Shown piece by piece: positions 30,901-41,100 of a stretch of DNA of 49,225 nucleotides. This DNA is from Acanthaster planci. Taxonomy: Eukaryota > Echinodermata > Asteroidea > Valvatida > Acanthasteridae. Position 1 is the first letter of the stretch. Every line of letters begins with the position of its first letter. The stretch spans positions 1,572,954 through 1,622,178 of the forward strand of contig NW_019091408.1 of the NCBI RefSeq assembly GCF_001949145.1, given 5' to 3'. The notes under the pieces were generated by a model. It was not told where the DNA came from. It searched no databases and was given only the letters and a program-made list of their open reading frames with translations. The position numbers and the translations under genes were made by a program.

Positions 30901-33900
30901 TGTAGATTTCAATCAAGTCAGACTTACGTTTTCCACCAATCAAAATAGTTATATATCATATTTCCAATAAATGGCTGCTACCATTTTTGGTAGATGAGCT
31001 GATTCGCCGTGTACAAACAGCTGGCAGATTGGTCAAGTTGGGATTTCCGAACTCACACAAGAGGGCGCGAATCAAGTAACATTGCACAGCCGCAGTATCC
31101 ATAGTATAAATACAGATGTCACGGAGAATCCCGACTTGGGTCAAGTTTACTACTTACAGGGCTATATATATCCCGCAGATTTCTATTTGCAGAAAACTCG
31201 CCTAACCCTCATTTGGAGGAAAACATGTTGCCTCCACAAGCTTAAAGTTGTACGTTTTCCCTATCCAGATAATGTTGACCGGACTCGCACATTACACAGA
31301 CTCCTTTGTATGGTTAATTAATGGTAACTTTTGCAGACAGCCTGTCTGTTAGATTAAACCCAGACTTCAGCTCGTGTAAATCTCGTCAGTCTAGTACTTG
31401 TCAGTCCGTCTACTCGTGGAAAAACTGACGGCTGTTTCTTAAAGCTTAATAGCTTCTTCTATGTGAACTCGTTAAGTCAAAGGACATGCCAGACAAACTT
31501 GACTAAAAGAAATCACTATCAATCAGTTCAGGGCCCAGTACATGTATCAAAGAAGAAGTATACGTAGGGCCCGTTTAAAGGTCTAGGAATATGTCCTTGG
31601 CAACGCTTTAAATAGCGCCTAAATCAGTCGCAAATGCGACCAAAATTTTCTTCATGCAATCATATTTTCACCATCCAGTCACCATTTGTGACTTAAGATA
31701 GCTTAAAAACTACATACAAATGTATTGGAACAGTTTTTAGTATGCTTAAAAATCAAAAAAAGGAATGATTATGTACTCAAAGTTCGTTCCGGAAAAGTAG
31801 AAATGGCAGCACAAGTTGCACCGCGTCGCACCGAGTGCGCCGCCCAGCTGTACATGTACATTGTACATATATCATACATTACATGTGTTGCGTGACCACG
31901 TGCACGGTTTGGTTGGTTTCCAATCAAAACATACGTTGTTGATGCACTGTATATGGACACCAGGGCCATTTTCACAAAATGGCATGGACTCCATTTTTGC
32001 TGCTTTTTTGCCAGAATTAAAGGGTGTCGCTGTGATTCAGAGTGCAACAAATATTAGCGCAAATCATGCAGCAGGGTGTCCAACAACATACTGAAACTAC
32101 GGACATCATAACGTACGTGTCTGAACCCTTGGCGAAAACCCTGATTTCGTGGATTGACCTCATTGGCGCTAGTATGGAAGTTGTGTGGTGGACGTGTGCC
32201 GTGCCAGGTCATGATTCTTCAGCATGGATGGACGATGTAAACGCAGGGTATTTATACTACGTGTGTGTACGTACGTTCATGAATATTCAGCAAACGTGAT
32301 TACTAAATTTTCATAAAAGTGCTGGCACCTAGATTTTTCCCCATTAGGAGCCAATGGCTACCAAATACTGTCTTTCTGTTTAAAGGGTTGTCCTCGGGTG
32401 ACTTATTTGTAGAAAATACATCACAACTCCACGCTTCTGTCATAGTCATCCTGCACAAACTGCTCAACTGCACATGTGAAGACTTAACATGCGCACGCAT
32501 GCGCGAAATGCATAGCAACTCAGAGTGCGAAATTACGGTCGGACATCAGACATTTTCCGAGCACTTATTGTGTTTGTCCGAACAAAATCATAGATACTTG
32601 GGCAAACTGTCTGACTAACAAATCAATAACAGCTCTTAAAATATCAACACAATATGTGGGATTATGGCATCCAAGTTAGTATCAGTTTTGTGTTAGAATT
32701 ACATTAATTACACCTAAGGCATTCATCAGCGCTGATCACTCATCACTGGCCCATGTCACCCAGTCTAGCGCCACGCATGTATGAACCCACATAGGGATAC
32801 TTTACTTGCACAGACATGAAATCGCCACATAATTCTTTGAGCATCGTAAAACGTAAGGCATGCTGTCAACCAATGTTCAATTTTCCATGGTAACCCATGC
32901 ATGGCACATAACCTGGGTAGTGGGTACCAAGCAATATGGACCAGTAGTGGTTGGCAGCTTTCACGCAGCTCCTCCAGTTCAACCAGAGTGTGGTGTACGC
33001 GCATTATATTTCTGTATGTGCGATGGGAGTATACCCTCGTTGGCCCAGGGGTCTTACTCCTGCCAAACATGAGTAACTTGCTCGAACAAAGCTCTTAGTC
33101 ACAGCTCAAATGTGCTCTGAGTTGGACTGTTTCGCGGTCCCTGTAGTCTGAAACAAAATAATAATGGATTTGGGAACAAGACTAGCCAAGTAAAAATGTA
33201 AACAAAAGTTATTGTAAAATCTTAGGATACCTTTATATCCTGGGAGTTACTTGTAATGTAATGAAGACACTGTCCAACCTGGGCTTGGAATACACATGCG
33301 CTCAGCGGGGACTGCTGATGTTATTGGCTTAAAAAAAGAGCCTTTCTTTAATTGAGTTTCTGCTATTGTGCAAGAGACAAAACGCGGTGAAATGGCAACG
33401 AGAAATATCGTCCCTGTAATAGATGCCATTAATAATGTTAAACAGGGCTACGACTGCCGCCATGAGCGAAAACATGTGTAGTGTCGATGTTGTAAGTTCT
33501 GCAAATGGTATAGTATAAAATTTTAACCTTCGTAAATGCAGCCCCACTAGTGTATTGAGCACATGGCACAGAGAAAACACACATGCACACAGGTCCATGT
33601 ACGACGCCCATGACGGAAGTTCAGATTTCATGCGACACTGACCACTAGGAACGTTTGGTGCCGACGTACGTGTACATATACATCTACGGTGTGCAGTGTG
33701 GCCACCAAGGTGTGGTGCACAGTGCATGCACTATGTAGGCTACCTATAGTATACATGTACAAGGAAAAATGCAGGACTATTAACTGCTTTTTCATCTAGA
33801 TTTTCCAGACATGCAATCTGCATTATGTAAGATAATTCTGAGCCATAGGCCTATTATCATAATTATATTGTGCATATCATGGATGAAAAAGGTATCAGCG

Positions 33901-34976
33901 CATTTTTGCATATCTGACGGGAATAATGGGGTTCATTACCATTAGCACTCTGTTCCTATAATAAGGAAACAAAGTCCACTTTCTCAAACAAACATTCTGA
34001 CCTTAAGGAACCATTACTCAATCCTGAAAGGGGTAGTTTAGGTAAATTTTGACAATATTTAAGGAAGAAACTTCAAATTTCTTACCCGAGTTTGGCAAAA
34101 GACAACCACTCAGTCAAATCATGCCATTTTGTTTTTCGTCCAGTTACGTTACTCAGGCTTTTTGGATTCATCAAAACAATTCTTCACCTAGGTCAAGGCA
34201 CCAGACTACATTCGCTTATTTGTCGTTCACAGCTGCATTCAGGGCAGTCGTGAACGCTGCTGTTTTACCAAAACATTTCTCTCAAAAACCAAAAGCGCAG
34301 TTCTCTCATTGTACGAGGATATCACCAACGACTTGTTTAGATTAGTTAGCTGGTTAGGCTAGGCCTACTTCGAAAAAGTAGAATTTGTTCCCTTAAAATA
34401 GGAACAGAGTGCTAAACATGTTGAACCCCGAAATAATTGGGTATCGGGCACGATACGCAAGTTTGTATGTGGGGAGAACCCTGGTTAGTATTGTAACTTT
34501 GAGTTCTCGAAATAATATCTCGTCCGTCCACACGAATTCGAAAACAAGATGGCGGCCGGTCGGGGCTGCACGAGCAGGCCCAAATTTGTCGCTCAAATTT
34601 CAACACTCAAATATAATTTCCGATACTAAGATACACTAAATATGATATGTAGGAACCTGATTAATATTGCAAATGTAAAATATTTGCATAAATATGCTTG
34701 AATGACGTATCGACGCTTTGTTGACGCTAAATAACGTGAACAGCATGACCGTTTACATTATATACATGTAAAATGATTTACAGAATGTGCGCAAAGAAAC
34801 GACATATTCAACATTCTGATTTAAACAAATTCTCCTCACTTCACCAAGTGAAAATAACACGGGAATGTACTTTCAGTTTCTAAAATGCAAACTACGGCAA
34901 CCGAGGGCCAAATCTTTATTTGAAAATGCCGATTACAGTGGATTTTGAAGCCGGATGGCGGTAGTCACATACCCAT
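24942..34976 (-). CDS. RPS8: 40S ribosomal protein S8 (eS8), 6 exons
   Basis: Minus-strand coding exons in transcript order are 34976-34973 (ATG plus G), 30586-30480, 27578-27479, 26395-26220, 25905-25776 and 25051-24942. They sum to 627 nt, that is 208 aa, exactly the length of human RPS8. All junction phases agree and all borders are GT-AG. Recognisable eS8 blocks are [61 protein letters not shown] and [12 protein letters not shown]. eS8 is a structural protein of the small subunit. The first exon holds only the start codon plus one base. Its 5' leader CCTCTTGATTTTTATCC begins with pyrimidines like a TOP element, implying growth-dependent translation (inferred). Introns 3 and 5 host snoRNAs. 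Intron 1 contains the sequence duplicated at 660-4400 and two MITEs. Confidence 0.96.
25219..25317 (-). ncRNA. SNORD46: Box C/D snoRNA in RPS8 intron 5 (U46/SNORD46-type)
   Basis: On the minus strand the ends GGCAG and CTGCC form a terminal stem. Box C is ATGATGT (25305-25311) and box D is CTGA (25224-25227). Directly before box D is GTCATAGTTAC, complementary to the GTAACTATGAC of LSU rRNA helix 69. The fifth base upstream of box D faces the second A of GUAAC, the position that U46 methylates in 28S rRNA. A second 13-nt antisense element GATTAGTCTTTCG (25289-25301) is complementary to the conserved LSU segment CGAAAGACTAATC. SNORD46 also sits in RPS8 introns in mammals, as I recall. The rRNA matches are from memory of 28S rRNA. 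Confidence 0.85.
26396..27069. other. Rest of RPS8 intron 3, no gene recognised
   Basis: AT-rich intron sequence between exon 4 and the intronic snoRNA. Nothing further recognised. Confidence 0.5.
27070..27162 (-). ncRNA. SNORD46: Second box C/D snoRNA copy in RPS8 intron 3
   Basis: A paralogue of the intron 5 snoRNA. It has the same box C ATGATGT (27150-27156), the same antisense elements GATTAGTCTTTC (27135-27146) and GTCATAGTTAC, and a GCAG/CTGC terminal stem. Box D is ATGA (27075-27078) and not CTGA, so it may be less stable or inactive. The middle of the molecule differs completely from the other copy, and only the boxes and guides are conserved. That pattern argues for selection on the guides after an old duplication. 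Confidence 0.75.
28286..28693. mobile_element. ~410-bp inverted-repeat element in RPS8 intron 2
   Basis: The left end carries CCCTTTAGACCCGGTTTGAA followed by a run of C. The right end carries a run of G, then its inverted mate TTCAAACCGGGTCTAAATGG and GTTGCCGTCCCTA. The arms are about 45 bp. No coding sequence is present. The G/C homopolymers just inside both ends are distinctive. Confidence 0.8.
28878..28932. repeat. Hairpin built on telomere-like TTAGGG motifs
   Basis: The left arm AACCCTAACACTCCTCAGTC (28878 on) pairs with the right arm GATTGAGGAGGGTTAGGGTT (from about 28913) over about 21 bp with two mismatches around a 13-nt loop. The outer part consists of CCCTAA and TTAGGG repeats. 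Confidence 0.75.
29840..29960 (-). repeat. Dispersed repeat, inverted relative of 39425-39585
   Basis: On the minus strand it reads GTTGAGTTGTCTCAATGGTC and aligns with 39505-39530. It belongs to the same family as 480-600. It lies in RPS8 intron 2. Confidence 0.7.
30190..31440. repeat. Source copy of the RPS8-region segmental duplication
   Basis: It spans part of RPS8 intron 2, exon 2 and part of intron 1, and is duplicated in direct orientation at 660-4400. It carries its own insertion at about 30900-31157, absent from the other copy and flanked by ACTACTTA on both sides. Confidence 0.85.
30900..31157. mobile_element. ~257-bp insertion flanked by ACTACTTA
   Basis: In the left duplicate the sequence reads GTTCACTACTTACCCAGGGC without interruption (about 3651). 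Here the same site is split, with ACTACTTA before and after the extra DNA. This looks like an 8-bp target duplication. Clear terminal inverted repeats are not visible, so the element class is open. An hAT-type element would give 8-bp duplications. Confidence 0.6.
31441..33941. other. RPS8 intron 1, no gene recognised
   Basis: Scattered frames on both strands are present, including a 132-codon minus-strand frame at 33329-33727 with no recognisable domain. A compact GC-rich stretch with ETS-like CCGGAA is present near 31790-31850. No exon could be supported. Confidence 0.45.
33942..34415 (+). mobile_element. MITE copy L (TTAGCACTCTGTTCC ends), RPS8 intron 1
   Basis: The left end TTAGCACTCTGTTCCTATAA and the complement of the right end (TTAGCACTCTGTTCCTATTT) match over about 45 bp. 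The 474-bp element has no coding capacity. A second, inverted copy is at 35561-36367. Confidence 0.85.
34420..34731. mobile_element. Partial relative of the MITE at 2214-2838
   Basis: It shares CAAGATGGCGGCCGGTCGG, CTCAAATTTCAACACTCAAA-type sequence, TTTGCATAAATATGCTT and the end TTGTTGACGCTAAAT with 2214-2838. The left terminal repeat is missing. It lies in RPS8 intron 1, only about 250 bp from exon 1. Confidence 0.8.
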
Positions 34977-35092
34977 GATGGTGGATAAAAATCAAGAGGC
35001 CGATACTACGTAACTATAGAGGGCGCCAGTCTATCTCACCACACGGGGTACCAGTTGGCGTTTCAATAATTGCAATTGCGTAGAGTATTAGG
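34977..35092. promoter_or_regulatory. Shared bidirectional promoter of RPS8 and TUBGCP5
   Basis: Between the RPS8 ATG (minus strand, 34976) and the first in-frame TUBGCP5 ATG (plus strand, 35093) there are only 116 bp. On the RPS8 side the leader CCTCTTGATTTTTATCC could start at a C, as TOP mRNAs do. The segment includes TACGTAACTATAGAGGGCG and ACCACACGGGGTACCAG. No TATA box sits at the usual distance for either gene. The bidirectional role is inferred from gene spacing. Confidence 0.75.
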
Positions 35093-35125
35093 ATGAGACC
35101 AGTGGACATTTCATTCGACGGAGAA

Positions 35126-38100
35126 ATGGCGCAGACTTCGACTTCGAGTTTAGTCGAACAGGAGGCGAAGAAATTAATCCAGAAGTTGACAAGCTTCAAA
35201 GTAAGAAAACACTTCGTGTTGTGTTATTCAGAATGTACATGTGATACTGGTAATTTATTTCTATCGTCTACGTAAAGTTTTTTACGGAGCTCTGGAAGTG
35301 CCATCGGACTTGTTGAGAAGTCTGTGATGAGATTTTTTGAGATGACGACACTTTAGGGAGTCCCGCACTTTTCAGGTTTTTAATTTGATCCCCACAAATT
35401 TAGTACCATTGGAAAGAGAATTTCAAAAGAAATTGAATGGTATAAAATTTAGTGCAATTATAGTTAAGTTATGAATTTTGTGTTATTAAAATGGAATTCA
35501 TTACCGTGTACATGTCAGACATGTATGATCATGGTATGATGTAGGCCCACCTTTCATGCTTTAGCACCCTGTTATTAGGCCTATAGGCCTAGGTGTGCAA
35601 ATTTTACTTTTTCGAAATAACTTATCTAAACAAGTTGTTGGTGGTGTACTCTTTCATATAAGAACATGTAAGAAAGAAAAGAGAACATGGCTTTTGGGTT
35701 TTGAGAGAATTTGAGGGGGGGGTTAAAACGGTATAGCATACACATGACCGCCCGAAGAGAGCTGTGAGCAACAAATCGAATGTAGTGTGGTTCCTTGACC
35801 TGGATGAATTTTTCAAGCCCCATTGAAAAAAGTGTAAAATCAGCACTTTTCAGGGCCCAGTAACTTGCATGCCAACATCCCTGAGATTTCTGAAACACAA
35901 ATGAAATTCTTGTCTGGTCACTAATCTTTCAGTTTCTTTTCAATTTGTTGTGGGTTAACCAATTACATTTTTAAATTCCCACAAAACAAAATCAAGGATT
36001 TTTTGGCAAGGATTTACACAATATCACCATTTGGGGGCAAACAATCTCCTTTTTCAAAAGATACTGTGGGGGCACTTTCAATGCTAATGAGCTGGCCAGA
36101 AATTCTCACTTGAATTAGTGGTCTGTACCCTGATGAATCCAAAAAGCCTGAGTCGGGTAACCAGACGAAAAACAAAATGGCATCATTCGACCGAGTGGTT
36201 GTCTTTTGCCAAACTCAGGTTAAAAATTTGAAGTTTTCTTGCTTAAATATTGTCAAAATTTACTTAGACTACCCCTATCAGGATTGAGTAATGGTTCCTT
36301 ATGGTCAAAATGTTAGTTTGTTTGAGAAAGTGGACTTTGTTTCCTTATTATAGGAACAGGGTGCTAATGGTAATAAATCACATTAAAATAAGGTGTAATT
36401 AGTCCGTCACTTTTGGGGGGTGGACATAAGTTTTATTTTCATCAATGTATTTGAACCACAGGGAGTCTTGTGTTCCTCATCGGTTCCACTTCCAGACCTG
36501 CCAGAGTTGGACAAAGATCTGTAGTTACATGTACATGTATAGTCACAGAGGAAGTGTAAAGTAAATAATATCTTTTATTATGGAGAATGTTATCAATAAT
36601 AAACACAGGATACATGTACATGTATACAGTAACAGGCAGGACAGGAGAATTTATCTCTACTCAAAAGCTGATTTTGAGGGAGTGAAGGAAGATATAATGA
36701 TCGTTAAGGATAACTTCACCAAGGCTCATAGTGTAAGATCCGCTGAGGCAAATTGGACTGCATTCAAGCCCAGTCTTTTGTCTGCTAGAGATGTGCACAT
36801 TCCCTCTTGGATGTCAAAACACAAGACCGCATAGAAAAGTCACTAGAAATAGTTCTCAACTTGATTCGCCGCACAGCAGAACTGAAGTGCATATAGGAAT
36901 TCCTTTGTACCCAGAAATTTTAGAGATTGATACAGGCTTCCTGATGCAGTAGTCTCAACAATGTCAATCAGCCCTTTTAGGGATCAGGTTCTTGAGTTTA
37001 ACAAATCCAGGGATAGGAACTGATATTAATATTTTGTCACTCCATCTTCTCCCGTGGCTATACAAATGTACATAGATTCAGTGAATCTGTTGCTACGTGC
37101 AGAAGACATGGAGGAAGAAGACAGTTGAGTTGGGCTTAAAATTTTTAGTGATGTGTGAAAGTTCATCAATAAATACATGTAGCTACAAAATAGGGGACCA
37201 AGTCTGTCAGGTATCATTTTAAGTCTGTTTGTGTTTGACAGGGTCTTTTGATAACATTTTGATTGAAACAACGTGTGGTTTATGCACTTGTTATTTGCAT
37301 CTTACTCCCTGTGCACCATCCATCAGCCTGATGCACATGCATACACCATATGTGCACAGTTGTACAACACCCAAATACAAAAGGGCTGTTTGGCACCAGT
37401 TCAACATCGACTTTTTACCAAAACAAAATTTCCTTTTCTTCCTGAAATTCTAAGCTTCCAAATAAACATCGTTTCATATACACGTATGTTTCATCAGCTC
37501 CTTACACATGTTTATTAGGGATTTTCAACAGAAAAATGCACATTTTTTGTTTCCTTCTTGTAGTCTTCACAAGCCAAAACAAGTCTTGACGGTGCTTTGG
37601 TCAGATGCCTTGAGTCATACATGTACATCAAATGAAAGAGTATTATAAGCCCTACAAGCAGACAAGATGATGACATCATTGTTCCAAACCCGGGTGAAAC
37701 TCGCGAGATAATAGGCTTAGACGAGACTACGTCACACAACAACGAACAAAGATGGCCGCGCACAGTTTTTTATTATTTTCATCATACTTTACACCCAAAA
37801 CTCAACTCAAACAGACATGCTGTAGTAAATGGTACTAAACACAAATTTCAGTTCTTTTGCAACACTTTTTAAAATATAAAGTTTGGGCAGAAGGGGCAGA
37901 AATCATTGATTGAAAACAAACACTTTTACACGCTTCCAGAAATAAAAAATTTAGAGATGCCGTTTCACTGGACTCCCTAACTGTAGAGGTAAGATGCTGA
38001 CATCCTGAGATAATTTCTCACGGGATGATGACAACCCAAGATAAATTATCATGGATAACGACATCCTAAAAGTGGAATAATGACATGATTTGTCATTGGG

Positions 38101-41100
38101 TGCATTGACAAACCACCTTGAAAATGCACAGGTGACCAGAAGTGCTTTTGTGTTTTAAAGCATTGTCTTCCGGGTGTGGTCACTTCGCCCCATTTCCAGG
38201 TCGCCCCACTCGTGGGAGCAGGGCAGACGTTGGACCCACAGTTCAGGGGTACCCCAATCCAACTTTGCCCCATTCCCACTTCGTCCCATCCCTACTTTAC
38301 CCCACTGATTATCATTCATTCTGTTCTTTAGTAACAGAGGCACAGGCCTAAATGATACAAATAATAACATCAACATTTTAGTAACCAAATAACAGTCGGA
38401 GAATCCAACTTGCAAGGGCCAAAACAATGCTTCTGATTTCTCGACCGACCCTGATTTTTCGGCGAGACCCTAAAATTTGTAATTATCAACTAAGCTTAGA
38501 GAAAACAAATTTGATAAATATAAGAACAACAAATAAATAAATCCTGTTTCTTTTCTGTCTTCACGAACACCTGAGAACAACCTTTTTCTCAATTATAATA
38601 CGTGTGTTTACATGTTTTCCCAGTTCCATTTGCAACATGTGAAACAAGTGCTCTGCGTGTTTTGCGGTCGTAAAAATATGTGGTGAAACTGCTGGTTCCT
38701 ACCTCGCCACACCTATGTCTCAGGATGACGACATCCAACTTTTAGCATGTCATCATCCTATGATAAATTATCCGAGGATGTCGTCATCCAGAGATAAATT
38801 ATCTCAGGATGTCGACATCTTGCCTTGATTGTGTCCTCATCCCGAGAAAAAATATGTCAGGATCTCAACAAGTCAGATGGCACTTCCAGAGCTCCGTAGT
38901 GTTCACTTTAAAAGCTTTATTCAACTTGTCATGAATGTTTCTAGTCACAAGTTTGTAACAAAATTATTTTGTGTTTTGGGTGCATTTTAAAAGAGTTTAT
39001 TTCCACTTCAAAAAGACAAAGCTAAAATACATGTAGAATTTCATCAGAACTTAAAGCGGGTGAGAAAAATCGAGATTTTTGAATCAGAAAATTGAAATTT
39101 TGATGAAATTTAACTTATAATGAAATTTGAGGTAAAATATATCTCCAGCAAGGCACAAGAGGTGAAAATTCAAAATGTGCCATGTACATGTATTAAAGGC
39201 CACGCCACGTTATAGGTACATGTACATCAACAGTGTCGCCCCGGCAGGTCTCATGTCGCACAATCCATGCTTGTTGGACAGGCACCTCGGCAGCACCAAT
39301 GATCATTCGCTAATTTTCTGGTATGGGAGACAGTAAATCTATCCCCCAGTCCTTTCACATTTTTAATTTGAAGAAAAGGTGTGGGCAATGTGACTGTAAG
39401 TCACAAGCACACTCATTACAAGTCAACTTGTCTCAATTGACAATTTGCCCCAATGGTCAAGTTGTCTGTCCATTTGAGGCACAGATGCTCGAGTTTTCTC
39501 ACCGGTTGAGTTGTCTCAACAGTCAAGTTGTTCCAATTCAAGTTGGCAAATGGTCAAGTTGTCTGAGTTGCCTAGTCATCACTGTACTGGCAGTTAGCAT
39601 TGGGGAAAGATTTCCATAGACTACATGCAGGTACACGCACGGAGGAATGTGTTTTATTTCTCCATGGTAATGTACACGTAAGAATTCCATATGCCAGCAT
39701 CACTAGTTTTCCCTTGCAGTAACCTATTAGCCTTCAGAGAGTGAGTGTCCTAAAAAGTCAACTGATTTCCGCTCATGAAACTCTTTCCATTCCATATGTA
39801 CATGGATGCTGCTTGACACCCTGAGCGTAAAACCCACGAGACTGGTCTAAATGATTTTAAAGTGAATACCTCAACATTTTCTTTGCGCAATTTGACTTTT
39901 TTGGACATTTCATTATTTTCCGATGATTAGGCTAGGTGACTACAGGGAAAAGTCAAAGTGGTGTCCATAAAACAGAATTCTTTCCTTTCATCAATATCGT
40001 AAAGAATTTTCAAGACTAAAATACTAAACAATATCAAATAGTCCTAAAATAACAGACTTAAGAATTATGGAGTGAATTGGGTGGGGTGACTTGAAATGGT
40101 GGTAAGTAATATGGTAGTTTTGCTTATCATAGGCCTACCTTTTTTCTTCCAAATCTGTAGCATTTTGAATTTTTAGACTGCTTTCCGTTGGCCATTGTTT
40201 TAGGAAAATGTGTCATAATGTGATTCTCGTGAAAATTTTCATTGTGTTTTCTCTGCGATGAATATTTACGGACATTATAGAACCTTCAGAACAGTACAGT
40301 TCAGTTTGTGTGATTGGGTGTTCCTGCAGGTCAATTTCTTTCTTGTCAGAAGCTGGACTCCGTACTTACTGTTTGTGACTTTAAAATTTGCCTTTGTCAA
40401 TCTCATGTGTGTGCAGGATTCTAATGATGAGAACTTCCGTCGGTCCTTACAGTTTGCTCTGTCAAACTTCAAGTTCCACCGATATCTGGATGTTGACAGT
40501 CACAAGATTACCAGAAAGCTCCAAGGGTAGGTGAAATAAAAGTTTTACTCTTGTAAAAATGCCATGTGCTTTGTAAACAATGTAGTGTCACTTGATTGAA
40601 ATGCCACACCTATACAAATTGTCCTGGAGTTTTATCAAAATGGACAACTCAGGTTGTACTTACTGGCCTTCATTAGTTCCCTTTTTCAAAAACGATGCTA
40701 GCATAAGAGAAGTTTACGTTAATTACACATTTGCATTACTTTCCGTACTTCCTCCAGCCTCTTTCAGAAATTTGAGATCCATTCCCAGCTAGAGAAAGCA
40801 GTGTCCCTGCGGAAGTTGACCGACAAGTTCCTGCAGCTCCCCCTGTCACCAAAAAGCCGAGATGCAAAGGTAAATTATCTTTTTTGCAATCGGCATGTAC
40901 CATCTTCGCTTCTCCTACCACCAACACGAACAGGGATGGTCAAAGTGCTACTTGCTGCCAAGCGAGGTGGGATATTAACCAAAATAAGTAATGGTTCTTG
41001 CCGCGACCATCGCAGATTCATCCTATTCCACTTGTGGGTTTCGCAGAGCTTTGTAGGATATGACTGGGACAACAATTTGATATATACATGTAGCTATGGC

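Noticed and set aside
31783-31850. Alternative RPS8 promoter with ETS-like CCGGAA and CTTTTCC pyrimidine tract
   Set aside because: No ATGG followed by a donor lies between it and exon 2. The ATGG|GTATGT at 34973 fits the exon 2 phase and a short pyrimidine leader.
33329-33727. 132-codon minus-strand frame in RPS8 intron 1
   Set aside because: No family resemblance, cysteine/histidine distribution without a zinc-finger pattern, and no supporting exon neighbours.
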